64,000 nt of DNA, taken from NCBI GenBank assembly GCA_021495925.1, contig JAKEKT010000081.1:62001-126000 (forward strand). The letters run 5' to 3'. The position numbers and the translations under genes were made by a program. The notes under the pieces were generated by a model. That model did not search any database and was not told where the DNA came from. It saw only the letters and a list, made by a program, of their open reading frames with translations. Of this stretch, positions 1-11,047 are shown in pieces. This DNA comes from Diplodia intermedia (taxonomy: Eukaryota; Ascomycota; Dothideomycetes; Botryosphaeriales; Botryosphaeriaceae). The first letter of the stretch is position 1, and each line of letters opens with the position of its first letter.

Positions 1-309
1 ATCGGCATAGCAGTATTGCTCCAGACGACAGAAATCTAAGCATGACTGTTAGTAAACAGTTCCCGGAGGTGGTGTATTCAAGCCTGACTCACAGTGTCCA
101 CGAGCGTCGCAATCTACTACTGAAGTAGGGTGTGTGCTCAGAATGCCGCCACGGCGCAGGAGTACACCACCTCCAGCCGACTCAGTAGGCAGGACAGCAG
201 GCTTGGTAATAGCGTGCGCATAGCCATCAACAAAGACAGCAGCCTGGAGGAGAAGCAGCTCAAGAACGGCGAAGCCGAGCAAGATGGCGTAAGCGACGTT
301 GAAGCGCAT
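1..309 (-). CDS. Small secreted cysteine-containing protein, 3' end outside window (partial)
   Basis: The start codon is at 309-307. The first about 29 residues form a strong signal peptide (short basic start, then a Leu/Ala/Val-rich core such as LLGFAVLELLLLQAAVF). Read straight through, the frame stops at 49, but a good intron lies at 92-36: donor GTGAGT, branch TACTAAC, acceptor CTTAG. Splicing it keeps the frame (217 nt, phase 1) and adds residues around FCRLEQYCYAD, so at least three cysteines follow the signal peptide before the window ends. I do not recognise the family. Small secreted cysteine-bearing proteins are common in fungi as effectors or wall proteins, but no function can be assigned here. 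The alternative is an unspliced 86-residue protein ending at 49. The signal peptide and the intron are read from sequence; secretion is inferred. Confidence 0.5.
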
Positions 310-2074
310 GGTTGCCGATCCGCGTCAGATCTTCGGTGCAACGGGTCAAAAGGTTGGTGTAAGAGCCGTGTGATCAAGGCTCGAAGCAGGTCGCCGCGGA
401 GGTCTGCAAATCCGAGCAGACGGGTTGAAGGTGCAGGGTGGCGCGGGATGAGCTTCGCTGAAGTGGTGGACGGGGAAGCGGGACGAAGATGTGGACGCGG
501 CTGTGCGGCGGTTGGTGGGAAGCTGGATCTTGGAAGATCTGGAGTTGGCCGCTGCGAGATCTTCGAGGCTCGAGGCGGGTTGGAGTGTGGGCCGTGTGCT
601 TGAAGCGGGCTGCAGTCGTGTCTGGGTTGAGGTTTAGACCGGCGGATGTTGCGGGCTCGAGGCGGAGCGTTGAAGATCTGGAGAAGGTTGGGTTGCGACG
701 TTCGCTCGGCTTGCGATCAGCTTGTGAAGTGGCGGAAGAAGGCGGGACGAAGATCCAGCGCGACTGTGGGTGATCTGTCTGGAGTGCGTCGTGACACGAC
801 GTTGAAGTGTAGAGGAGGATGGAAGAAGGTTGGTCGTGGCTTGGAAGGTCTGGAAGAAACCGTCGCTGAACAGACTGCTTCAAAGCTAGAGTCTGCTCAG
901 TTGTGAAGCTCGAGCCGGAGTAGAGGCGCAACCAAGTTGGCGCGGTTGGGTCTGGCAGAGGACGCGACGCGCTCTATCAAAGGCGGAGCTGTGTGTGTGT
1001 GGCTGGCAGAGTGCCTGAGCGAGCAAAAGCTTGGATACTTGAAAGGCTGCGTAGCGCTCGCGAAAACGACGGCCGTCGGTGTTGGGTTGGGGTGAAGAAG
1101 AAAGAGAGGTTGAGGAGCGGACGTGGAATATATGCGCAGCGGAGGTAGGCGGGCAGTACCAAGCATTGTTGACGGACGCGGCCAGCGTCTCACTCAGGGT
1201 CCAGCATAACAGCGCAGGTCGAGCATGTCCCGCTGTGCTTGCTCTTCTCAGCTCGACCGTGCTGTCTCCATCTCACCGCCGGCGGCCCGCTGCGCAGGTG
1301 AGGGCAATGGTAGAGTGCAAGGTGAGAGCCCAGTGGGTCCAAGGAGCAAAAGGACAAAACCCCACCCCCCGGAAAGTTGACACTCGTCACATCACAGTAC
1401 AAGCCGACAATTCTTCGTGCAGGGACCAAAGCTGCGTTGCCGTGAGAAAATTGAATCTGTAATCTGCTTCGAAGCGTTTACCTCCCGCGTTGAGGTGTTT
1501 CTTTTGAAATGGATTTTCATATTGCAGGCTGGACCAGGTGGGGATCAGTCTGATGCTGCCGATTCTGGTCTAATAGAAGACAGCGCTACGAGACCCAGAC
1601 GCTATGGGCGAGCTTGGAGAGACAAATCAATCTGCGCCTGAGTACAGTCAACCACAGTTGATCAGAAGAGCACCCCAACACTGAACGCACATGCAACTGG
1701 AAAACACCGTGTCGAAAGCTTCAAATCAGTTCGCGAAGACAAACGATGGGCATGAGAGATAGGAGATAGAAGCACAACAGACCGGCAGCGGTTTTTCGTT
1801 GAAGTGGTTTGTCAAGGCTGCCTGTTAGCTAATCAAAAGTCTTCCTGCAACTTGAAGACAGGCATCTATGCATCCGCAGGAGACTTCCAGCAAGCAGTAG
1901 ATCTCTTCTTATGTCGCACATTTATGTAGCCGAAAACCGCACGACTGTATCCCAGAAGTTTTACGTTTGGAATAGCAGATGCCGCGGAAATGAAATTCGT
2001 GCCAGCCAACTCCATCGTCTGCTGGGGCTACTTAATTCTTTGGGTATCGAACTGCACATAAGAAAAGTCATGAT
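310..2074. other. Intergenic DNA, no gene seen
   Basis: About 1.8 kb between the left-edge secreted-protein gene and the 3' end of the deaminase gene. Short open frames occur on both strands but none has a recognisable domain, a supported intron pattern or a convincing start. The part from about 450 to 850 is internally repetitive (see repeat entry). Confidence 0.5.
451..768. repeat. Degenerate repeated segment (copies at 451-505 and 719-768)
   Basis: Two diverged copies share AGCTT, TGAAGTGG, then GCGGGACGAAGAT and a GCG-CTGTG end in the same order and nearly the same spacing. Between and after them, GAAGATCTGG-like words recur near 532, 674 and 846. This looks like an old degenerate tandem duplication or a low-complexity expansion. 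No coding function is apparent. Confidence 0.3.
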
Positions 2075-4052
2075 TCATGATATCTCCAGCCCCATTGCAT
2101 GCTCCTCATACGTGTCCACAATCCACTGACAGAATTCTTCCCACTGCCTCCTGAAGAAATTGCGTCCGTGTTCCTTTGCCTCTTTGTCGAGGCAGCTGTA
2201 GTCGATACTCCATTCAATGAGCTGACGCCAGCCGTGCACACTCATGATGGGCGTCCCAACCATGACCTGGTAGAATTCGTGGTTCATATCGGCTCTGCAG
2301 CTGAACGTTAGTCCTGTTCACGATTCATCAACACGAAGGGTAACATACCTAAACAAGGCTGGGTTGTCTGCATTAACTGTGCAGGGAATGCCGGCTGCCA
2401 AAATCTCCGGGTACGGGTGCTCTTTGACGTTGCGACACAGATGGAGAAGTTCATTCGAGACTGGACAAATTTCGACGCAGATGTCCTGCTCCTTGAACTT
2501 CTGAATGAGTCGGGGATGTTTTGGTAGAGCAAATCCATGCCCCACACGCTTGGCTTTTAACAGCACAGACTCGTAAAGATTGGAGTTTTCCGGGTCTTTG
2601 GTGCCGCCAGTGTCCAAAAGAGTCTCTCCCGCGTGGAACATGAACGGAATGTCAATCTTGAGCTTGTCGCACGTCTTGACAAAAGACAAGAGTTCGTCGC
2701 GGTAAAAGCCGATTGGATTTGGACGATCCTCAGCACCGACGAGATCGAATCCTACAGTTTTGTCAGCCGTCAATATCTTGGAAACTTCTTGACTTCTTGG
2801 ACATACCGCAGATGAGATCGGGGAATTTGATAGCAAGCCTGATACAGTCCTCCAGTTCCGATTGCATCTTGGCTTTCGGAATGGACCGAGGCGTACAATA
2901 GATGATCTTAATACCCTCGAAAGCCTTGGAGGGTTCGGCCTTGAGTTCCTCCCGAAACTCGGCAATGACCTCTCGAATGATGGTCATTTGTCCGTCAAGA
3001 TCAATTTGCTTCAGGCCATCGTCGGATGGGATGGTCTTGTCCATGAGCATGGGTCGCAGTTCGGCGTACATAATACCGTTCTTGACCATGTTTTCCATGG
3101 CACTCTTCACATACCAGCGATAAGTGCTTTCGTAGTTCAGAAGACCCTTGAAGCACCTTGTGGCCTGGTTGAAGCGCGCCCAGATACTGCGAACGGTCAG
3201 ACCATGCATAGGCGTCATGTCACGTGGGGTATGGACTCACCCATTCACCGTCTGTGATGTACCGTACACTTCCTCCTCTGATAGGATCATCTTCTCCATG
3301 ACCCATTCCGTGGCATCTCTACCGCCGTTTCGATCGCTGTATATCCTCTGAAAATTGATCCATTTCATCCAGGGATTGTTGGTTGTGTTCTTGAAGTCGG
3401 GCTTGTAGTCCTTGGAGAACAAGTCGGCCTCCGGGTGGTTTGAAGTAAGGACGGTGAAGACGATTTCAGTCTTGTCATAATCTTCGGGCGCCAATAACGG
3501 GACTATGCTTCTAACGAACATTGTATCCATGTTTTTCGCACGTTCCAGGAGCTCGTCGACGGGAAGCTCAGCGTTAAAGTGAGCATGCAAATGTGCACCC
3601 TTAGGCATATGCTTGACTATATCGAAAAGCCTGCTTTCACAGACGATCCTCTCCCTGTTGGTGAGGAACTGGCCACCCATGTCCCTGGTCGACTCATCCG
3701 GAATCGATTCGGTGGCCTTATTGCCGAAGAGGTTGTCGCGCTCGTCTTCTCGTATCTTCCACACAATGTGGGCAGCAAGTTTCTCAGCTTCGGAAGCGGA
3801 ATCTCTAGCTTCTCTATCCCAAGACTTCGTCTGTTCCTGCTGTAGTAGGTCTTTCCGACGTTCGTCATAATCCTTTTGTTGCTCCGAGTTGTTGAGGTTC
3901 TGCTTCAGCTGATCCCCTACTTGGAGAAGCTTCTCCCCATCGGTCATCTGCTCAGCAGGCCGCTCATCGGCCTCGGCCGGAGGAGTGGCAGGCATTTCTT
4001 GATGCTTTGTCCTCTTGCGAGGAGAATCATCCGACTTTCTAGCAAGTGACAT
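2075..4052 (-). CDS. CECR1/ADGF-type adenosine deaminase
   Basis: Four exons, 4052-3241, 3186-2807, 2751-2349 and 2300-2075, with introns of 54, 55 and 48 bp; all junctions keep phase and give 606 residues. The family hydrolyses adenosine to inosine with one catalytic zinc. Visible metal and active-site motifs are HLHAHFNA (HxH zinc motif, near residue 150), FHAGET (catalytic Glu region), VGHGFALPKHP (zinc His) and TVNADNPALF (zinc Asp). The blocks QTVNGIWARFNQATRCFKGL and NYESTYRWY are typical of the fungal ADGF/CECR1 branch rather than short cytosolic ADA. The N-terminal about 110 residues are charged and low-complexity with no signal peptide, so the protein is probably intracellular, unlike animal ADA2. 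The second Asp of the usual DD pair is Asn here. Assignment to the deaminase superfamily is secure; the exact substrate is inferred. Confidence 0.9.
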
Positions 4053-5620
4053 CTTGGCGTTCCTGGAGTCCTTCTCATTCAGAGCACCTTTGCTTTCTCT
4101 TTTTCGTAACCTATCTGTGTAAGTCCTGGTGAAGCATTAGATCGAGCTGGTGGGGGCCGGGTGCGGCTGGAAATCTGATATTGGCGGGGAACAACAGGCA
4201 GCAGAGAAAAGGGGGACCAACCTCGGCGACAACACACGTAGCCAGTTCTTTCCTGATCCAGGCATATTTGTTTCAGAGTCGGGTTCGTACATGATTGGGC
4301 GGTTGAATGGTCGGCCAGTAATCACCTTTTTCTTCGCTCATTCAGGCTTTGGCGAAGTTGAGTAATTGTAGATTGACAAGACTAGGCAAGGGACAGGATG
4401 GATAAGGGTGGCCAGCGGAATAAGTAGTGGCAGCGTAAGCACGAACAAGGCTGAAGTGATGACTGTAATCTCGCACTGCCGGCAAGCGAGGAGGCAGTGA
4501 AGGGCGCGAGTGGTGCCTCAGGAAGCGGTTGCCGTTGACAGTGCGTCTACCAAGGCTCCGAGTCAGCCTTGCGCTTGCATTTTCCGCGAAAAAGGTGAAA
4601 GATGAGCAGAGCAGCAGCAGGTGACGGACGGGGTTTATATGGGCGAGGCTGACTCTGCTGCGCCCCCTCTCGCCCCGCAGCTGTGTGACACGAAAGAGCA
4701 AGGCTGGCGGTCGAGACAGCAGGCGCATGCAAGCGCGCGAAGCAGCTGCAGAGAAGGCGAAATATAGGAAAAGCGGGTGACTGGAACTACGAGAGGCGTT
4801 GAGACACGTCGCGCGTGCTCTTGGCCACGTCGTGTGCGCGGTCGCGGGTGCGGTCGCGGGTGCGGTGCTCAGCCCTGCAGCGGGTGCCTGGAGCAGTGCG
4901 GGGAAGACAGACGAGGACCAGCGGAAAAGAACTCACCGAGGCAGTCACGTCCGCATCGGGAGCGAGGGTCGTGACTTTGGCAGGGCGGCAGACGGGGACC
5001 GACGATGTTGCGGAGTCGCAGCTTGGGCGGGACGGGAAAGCGGTCGCCTAGCAAGCGTGCGGGTGCACGTCACGGTAGCAGGCCAGGCTGCCTGTCAGCC
5101 CGGCAACTACTGCCCCACCCGTGCAGGGCCCTGTCGCGCGTCTGTCGGGGGTCGGTGCCCTGAGTCAACCAGCTGCACATCAGCTGCGCGACCCGCTCCG
5201 CCGCCGTCTGCTTCACCGCAACACCCGCGCGGCGCCAATTTGGGAGCAGGAGGTGGAGTTTGAGATGGCGAGCGCTTGTCTCGGCGGCTGTGCCCGTGTC
5301 GCGTCCAACGATCTCCGCCGACCACGCCCGCTGACTGGCCGCCGACGAGGCTGAACCCTCCACTCCACGCCGTGGGGGCGGCGTGCATGCAGCTCTAGCG
5401 CTCAGCCGCCGCCGCTGCTCTGCTCCCGCGTCTCTGCTCACCGGCGAGCCGTGCCGCCGCAGGAGCCTCGCAGCCTGTCCGAGCTCCATCTGCTTCTTAT
5501 ATACAGCCGCCGCAGCTGCCTAGCCTGCGCCGACCATTCCTTCTGCCACTCCCCGGCTAGTCAGCTGCGCCAAACCTGACCATCTGAGCCTGCCAGCCCT
5601 GCCACTCCATCTACGCAGCA
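4053..5620. promoter_or_regulatory. Divergent intergenic region between the deaminase and membrane-protein genes
   Basis: 1.57 kb between two start codons facing outward. It is increasingly GC-rich toward the plus-strand gene. It holds a 12-bp tandem repeat (unit GCGGTCGCGGGT, two full copies plus a partial one at 4838-4867) and a TATATA-like word at about 5498-5503, some 120 bp before the plus-strand ATG. No supported coding exon was found. Confidence 0.45.
4838..4867. repeat. 12-bp tandem repeat
   Basis: Two exact copies of GCGGTCGCGGGT at 4838-4849 and 4850-4861, then a partial third. It lies in the divergent promoter region; no function can be assigned. Confidence 0.6.
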
Positions 5621-6890
5621 ATGGCGGACAACACCAACAACCAGGGCGACGGCGTCCGCGGCCAGTTCTTCAGCACCATTCCCGGCTTCACCGACATCCA
5701 GCTCGACATCGTCGGTTTCCTCGCTATCCTCGGCGAGGGTTCCGTGCTGGCCAATGCCCAGGTCTCGACGCTGTCCAAATGGATGTTCGTGCCGCGCCTG
5801 CTCCCCGCGCCTCAGGCCCTGCTGCGCCCTTCTCGCCCCTCCAGGCTTGAGCCTGCTCCAGGAAGAGTCACCGGCGTCGTATCCGGCAACGACCGCGATA
5901 TGCTGAACCACATTGGCGACATTGTCCTGTAAGCCGCTCGGATCCCTCTGCCCCAAGGCTGAACTGACTTTCCGAAGCGACGCCGACTCGTTGAAGGAGT
6001 TCCAAGTCCGCTGCGTCGAGATCGAGCGTAATGACGAGGCTCCCGTGGTCAAGGCTCGTGCCTTCGGCTGGCTCACTGCCAACAACATCCTCGGTGCCAT
6101 CTTCGCTCTTGCCATCCTCGTCCTTGCCGCCATTTGGCAGGACGGCATGGCCCTCATTGCCGTCTGCTGCCTGTCCCTGCTTTCGACCGTCATTGGTTTC
6201 GGCAACAAGTGGACCCTCAAGCTGCCCCAGCGGAGGTTTACCAAGGGCAAGGTTCCTCGTGGCGACGTTGTTATTCGCCATCCAAAGGGCAGCTTCCTGG
6301 TGGTCAAGTGCAGCGAGGACATCGCCCGCGAGATCTTCTTCGCGCCGGAGAACATCGAGTACTTGATCGAGGACCAGGTGCTGTACCGCCTGCTCGCTCT
6401 CGTTGGCTCCCTCCTGCTTATGGCTGGCGTCATCAGCCTCGCCAATTGCCTGGTCAAGTCCCAGATCTGCTTTGCCGCTGCTTACTTGATCCTCAACGCC
6501 ACTTATTGGATCGTTGCCGCCATCCCCGCTCGTGTCCACTGGAACACGTCTGCCTTTGTAGTGAGGCCGCAGTGCCTGGGCGAGGCTTGCGAGGAGAACA
6601 AGTGGACTGATTCGAACGACTCTTTTACCAAGGCCCTGTTCAAGGCCATCGTCGCCACAAAGGAGACCGACTGGGTGCAACTCGGCGATGCCGCCCCGCG
6701 GACAGAAGTCTGGAACCAGTGGCTGCGCGAGGCCAAGGAGGCGGCAAAGGACGCCGGTTTCGAAATTGACAAGGAGAGCAACATGACAGTCTACAAGGTC
6801 CCTGAAGAGTTCGATCCCCAGGGCAGGCTGAGAGACCTCCTCAACGACCCTGAATTCAACACTCACATGCAGCAAGCCGGGCATGTGTGA
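5621..6890 (+). CDS. Fungal multi-pass membrane protein of unknown function
   Basis: Two exons, 5621-5928 and 5978-6890, joined across a 49-bp intron (GTAAGC donor, CTGAC branch, GAAG acceptor) give 406 residues. Without splicing, the frame from 5621 stops at 5932. The N-terminal region is soluble or amphipathic. About residues 140-185 and 240-290 form two pairs of hydrophobic helices (for example NILGAIFALAILVLAAIW and LLALVGSLLLMAGVISLA), so about four membrane segments are expected. The C-terminal about 100 residues are soluble and charged. The pattern resembles conserved but unnamed ascomycete integral membrane proteins; I cannot name a function. The start has a clean ATG after a pyrimidine-rich leader, and no earlier in-frame ATG is needed. 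Confidence 0.75.
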
Positions 6891-8012
6891 GCCCCATGTT
6901 TTCGCGTCAAGCGCTCCGCAATCATTCAAAGAAACGGCCGTCTCGCTTTTGGATACCCTGAATTGGATTCGTCAACCCGATCTGCTATATACCCTCTACA
7001 CACGCCATATACCACCGACATCTTTGTTGCGATTTTGTACCGCCACTTATCAGGACGAATACAATGACGGCATGACTACGATCTTCATAACATTCGAAAT
7101 TGTAGCGTTTACGCGTTTAGCAGAGATATTTTTTCTCCTTTTTTTTTCGGACAAAATGTTCGTGCTTCTTTGGCATTCCTGGCGGATGGATCTTTGAGCA
7201 CTGTACTTGAAAATGGGCATGGATGGCGTTTTGTTTTTGGTTCTCATCACACCTACTTGACTAACATCATCGAATGTTCACCAACGTAGATGTCAAAAAT
7301 TGGCACAGCAGTAGTCCATGGAGAATGGGCACCTCGGCTGGTGAAGCACGAGTGCACACCTGTACAGTAGTAGTATGAAATGCATACACTCATCAGACAA
7401 CGGCCATGGCCTTCACCGCTCCTCCTGCACGCTCACCAGTGGCTTCGTTAACCATGCAGTGGAAAAAGGAAGAAAGAAAAAAAAAAGGTACCCACTCTGT
7501 CTCCATCGCTTCATGCAGACTCACGCTGGCCGCCCTTCCGGCCCCCAAACACGACCGAAGATCGATGATAACAACACCGGCGTGGCGGCCAAGAAACACA
7601 CAGACCACGAACCACCTCAATGGGCGCTTAAAAAAACACACAACAGCACAACGGCCACACAGGCACCCGTGCGTGCGCCGCGCGGGTCGGCGCGTGGATC
7701 GCTTCCGAACTGACAATGTAAGGCCGCCGCCGACTCGCATCTTTCCTCAGCGCTCCGACATCACGGACTGTTGCTGCTGCGCCGGTCGTCGTCGTCGTCG
7801 GCGACAGCCCACACAAATATCTTCTAGAAAAAAAAAAGTGGTGACAAGGCAGCTGAACATGATCTGCAAACGACTCCACACCAACGGCCCCCACGTCCGT
7901 CCCTGCAGCACCTAGGTACATATGTAGCCAGCCCTTTTCCGATCGGACCGGGCGAGCGCGGCGCGGCGCCCGGCGCGATCGCCGAAAGTAAAAAAAAAAG
8001 AGAGCACCGACG

Positions 8013-8316
8013 TAACGTCCTGGCCTGGGTTATGCGTTTGACGGGGTTATGCGTCTACCAATTGGTGTTTCCTCGGCCCTTTTCCTTTTGTCAGCAGTTT
8101 GGTATGAGAACCAACAATCCAATGCGAAATACCATCCGAAACTCTCATTCTTGTGTTATATGCCACTATGCCTCCTCGCTAGTATAATAACTAAGCGCTT
8201 GGTAGGTGGTAAGTTCGTGTTTCTCATCCAGATTGCTGACAAAGAAAAAAGACCGAGAAAACACCAATTGGTAGAAGCATAACCCCGTCAAACGCATAAC
8301 CCAGGCCAGGACGTTA
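8013..8316. mobile_element. MITE with about 95-bp terminal inverted repeats and TA target duplication
   Basis: The left arm 8015-8110 and the right arm 8221-8314 are inverted copies. The outer 56 bases match with a single difference; the inner part carries mostly C/T or G/A differences and two small gaps. The ends read ACGTCCTGGCC inward on both sides and the whole is flanked by TA (8013-8014 and 8315-8316), as expected for Tc1/mariner-type insertion. The 110-bp centre has no transposase coding capacity; a short open frame inside it is meaningless. This is a non-autonomous hairpin-like element that would need a transposase encoded elsewhere. The transition-rich arm differences would fit RIP mutation, which is an inference. 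Confidence 0.85.
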
Positions 8317-8812
8317 CCCCGTTAGCCAGCGCTTATTACATACACACGTACAAACCGCGGCCGAGAGGCGTCGAACAAAAATCCATGCCGCGACATGCAC
8401 GCATGAATCCTTTCCAGGGGACGAATCGTTCTCTCACGCGACGATGGCCAGTAACGGAAGCGAGACGAGTCGCTTCTTGAAGCGGAGGATTCGGGAGGGG
8501 TTGTTGTTTTTTTTTTTTTTCTCCCACAAGTCATGGATTGCACAAGGCCTTGGGGGAGCGAGCTATAAGCGAGCTGGCTGCTGCTGTGCCTCCGCCACTT
8601 CGCGCTTGCTGAAACGGCGCCCACGGGGCGGCCTCCTGGGAGGAGACGATATGCGTGATGCGCTGTTCATCTGCCGACTCTTTTTTCTTCTGCCTCCTTC
8701 AGTTTGAAGGGTTGCCCTCTGACGGTTGATCGCTTAGACAGGACCAGGGACCCGTCGGTGTGTTTTGGGACTGATTCGTGGGTCTGGTATCATCCCGCCG
8801 CCGCGGCGCGCG

Positions 8813-8826
8813 GAGAGAGAGAGAGA
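8813..8826. repeat. GA microsatellite
   Basis: About seven GA units in gene-poor DNA. Confidence 0.7.
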
Positions 8827-8978
8827 AGCTAGCTGGTTGTCTCCACATGCTTACTCTTTGGAGCTTCCTCCTACAATACCTGACTAGTAGGTACGACGGC
8901 GCCGGCGGTGATTGTGCAGTAGATGTGTAGCAACACGTTTACAAAAGCGAAAGAGAGGGAGGGGAAAGAAAGAGAATG

Positions 8979-8991
8979 AGAGAGAGAGAGA
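8979..8991. repeat. AG microsatellite
   Basis: About six AG units within a purine-rich stretch (roughly 8947-8994). Confidence 0.7.
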
Positions 8992-9499
8992 TGATAGAAC
9001 CTACTCACAAGCAAAGAAAAGAACGAGACCCCGTAGACGTTCCCGCAGCAGCAGCAGGGCAGACCATAGGTATTTCACTCTCAAAATCTGGTACATACCG
9101 GCACGCCCGCCCTACCTAGGTACCCCCACCGTAAACTTATCTAAGCAACTCTACTTCCCGCCTCTCCCGCCCGCGCGGGAGGAGCCGCTCGAGCGGTGCG
9201 AGCCTGCACAAGGTGTGTGATCATCTTAGGGTACATAGCCCCCCCCAGTCAGTTGGTGAACAAGGATGTTCCTCGTCCCTCCTTCAAGCCATCCAAGACG
9301 CGCTTTCCGCAGAACCACTGATCCCTGACGAGCTGGTGCCGATCCCGACGGGGGGGGGGGAGGTTACATGGAAGAGCCAAAAAAGGGTTTGCTGCTACCA
9401 CATCTGGAAACAGATGAAGGAGGGGGAGGGGGAGAAAAACTGTGTGCGCCGCTCGCTCGTGTAGCCCCCCAGGCCGGGATGTTGACTGATTGACACTGA

Positions 9500-9521
9500 C
9501 TGGCTGGCTGGCTGGCTGGCT
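9500..9521. repeat. CTGG microsatellite
   Basis: Five tandem CTGG units, preceded by looser TGACTGAT-type repeats. Confidence 0.75.
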
Positions 9522-10195
9522 CATCGATATGCGTTCGATGCAATAGTGGCACCATTCGCACATGCCTGATTTCTGTTGTTCGATCCATTTCTCTTCTTTT
9601 TCCGATGTTGGATCATCGTGACTGCTGTCTGCGCGCTATGCTGTACCTAGCTCCCTAGCTGAATGACCCGGCTGTTTCTTCTGCTGCCGTTGATGCACGT
9701 TCGAGGCATGCCACGTATGTTGCCCCGGGTCCCTATCATGCATAGACGCCCATCACGGTAGGTGGAGAGAGAGATAGAGAGACGCATGTCGGACGAGGCT
9801 CATGCACAAGCAAGGCCGGTGCCACCTGAACGTATCCCAGTAGAGCTGAGCGATGAGCCTCCCCACAGCCTCGAACTCTCCTCGTGCCCCGTAGCAACAA
9901 ACCTTGTCCCCCGTTTCTGCACAGCTGCTGCGCCTCCCTTGCCGTCGCTTAAAAGCTGGTGAAACCTACCCCGCTCCTGTCCATTGGCGGTGGTACGAAT
10001 GGTACTCTCTGTTAAGACGCCCGACCGGCATAGCCAAGACGAGAAGCCAGCCAGACGCCAGCCACAGGGCGTATCGCGGCCACCTCAGCTTCGTCAAACT
10101 GGCTGGAGATAATGCCGCAGCTTCGCCGCAATAAACAAAAGCAGTCAATCAGCACCGCGTTCGCATTCTTGCGGGGCGCGCACTTGCGTCTGAAC

Positions 10196-11047
10196 TCAGG
10201 ACGCCTCCTTCCATGCCTGCTCCCTGTGTACCTTCAGGCTCACTGCATCCTTCAGCACCGAGTGCAGGTTTTCGGCTTCCTTTCCATCCACCTCCATGCC
10301 CTCCCCTGCGTCCTCTGCGGCACAGCATATCCTCGCCGCAGCATCGTGCAGCGCGTCCCAGGTTTTCAGGTCGAATTTGCCTTCGCTCTCGGCTAGCAAC
10401 AATTCGCCCTTTGGTGCGAATGCAAAGACGTGGAGGGACGAAGCCTGCGCGAGGTCTTTGACGGACGGGTTGGTGATGATGTCATTGGTCGAGGACGCTG
10501 CAAGGAGAGTAGCAGAGAAGGTCGTGGAAAGCGGGATGGAAGCGGAGACGAGGGAGAGCACGGAGGCCTGGAGGAGAGCGGGGAGAATGGACAAGATCTG
10601 CACCATAGCTCAGTAAGTGGACGGGATTTTGGACGCGTAAGGGGGAGCAATCACCGAAGAGCGCGAACGGTCGTCAGCGGCGTCGCCCTCAGGCACGGTG
10701 AGGACTTGCAACGTCACTTGGATGAGGGTGCGCGGGTGGTTGCGGACAAGAATGACGTGCCGCAGCGTGTTGTGGATGAGCGTCTCGAGGTGGCGCTCTT
10801 TGGGGCCTGTCATCGTTTGTCAGGCTCCTCAACGTCCGAACCGCTTGCTGGGAAATGAGTGCTCACTTCCAACGCCGGAAGCGGGGCGCACATTCACTTC
10901 AATGGCGGCTTCTTCGGGCAGCTCGTCGCGACGCTGCACCTCTAGCGGGCCATTGACAGCGCCCAGCACCGAGTATCCGTTCTGCGAGAAGGTGGCCGAG
11001 CCATCCGCACGGCGCAGGTCGGACAGAGAAGCTTGGGGGGCCGGCAT
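10196..11047 (-). CDS. RRP46: Exosome core subunit Rrp46 (RNase PH fold)
   Basis: Three exons, 11047-10867, 10806-10655 and 10597-10196, with introns of 60 and 57 bp, give 244 residues, the usual size for Rrp46/EXOSC5. The start MPAPQASLSDLRRADGSATF matches the RNase PH-type opening in which the N-terminal strand is followed by an NGYSVLGAVNGPLEV block. The middle block has PKERHLETLIHNTLRHVI, and the last exon has the conserved ALLQASVLSLVSASIPLS helix. Rrp46 is one of six ring subunits of the RNA exosome in nucleus and cytoplasm; in eukaryotes the ring subunits are largely structural and RNA decay is done by Rrp44/Rrp6. It is divergent from PEX4, with 331 bp between start codons. Splice sites all fit phase, so the model is good. 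Confidence 0.88.

Larger units (their letters stand above)
6891..10195. other. Gene-poor intergenic region (3' UTR, MITE, microsatellites)
   Basis: 3.3 kb with no supported gene. The first few hundred bases are T-rich and probably the 3' UTR of the membrane-protein gene. The stretch 7440-8000 has several A-runs. The MITE lies at 8013-8316. Between 8500 and 9800 there are a T-run (8508-8520), GA repeats, a G-run near 9351-9360 and a CTGG repeat. The region is convergent (plus-strand gene on the left, minus-strand RRP46 on the right), so it carries no obvious promoter. Confidence 0.5.

Noticed and set aside
897..1193. Minus-strand frame with a mitochondrial-presequence-like start
   Set aside because: Only base composition supports it; no conserved domain and no flanking exon that fits.
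5868..6929. 353-codon frame antisense to the membrane-protein gene
   Set aside because: Shadow of the conserved hydrophobic coding sequence on the plus strand; no own domain.
8049..8282. 77-codon frame inside the MITE
   Set aside because: Includes parts of both inverted arms; too short and unlike any transposase.
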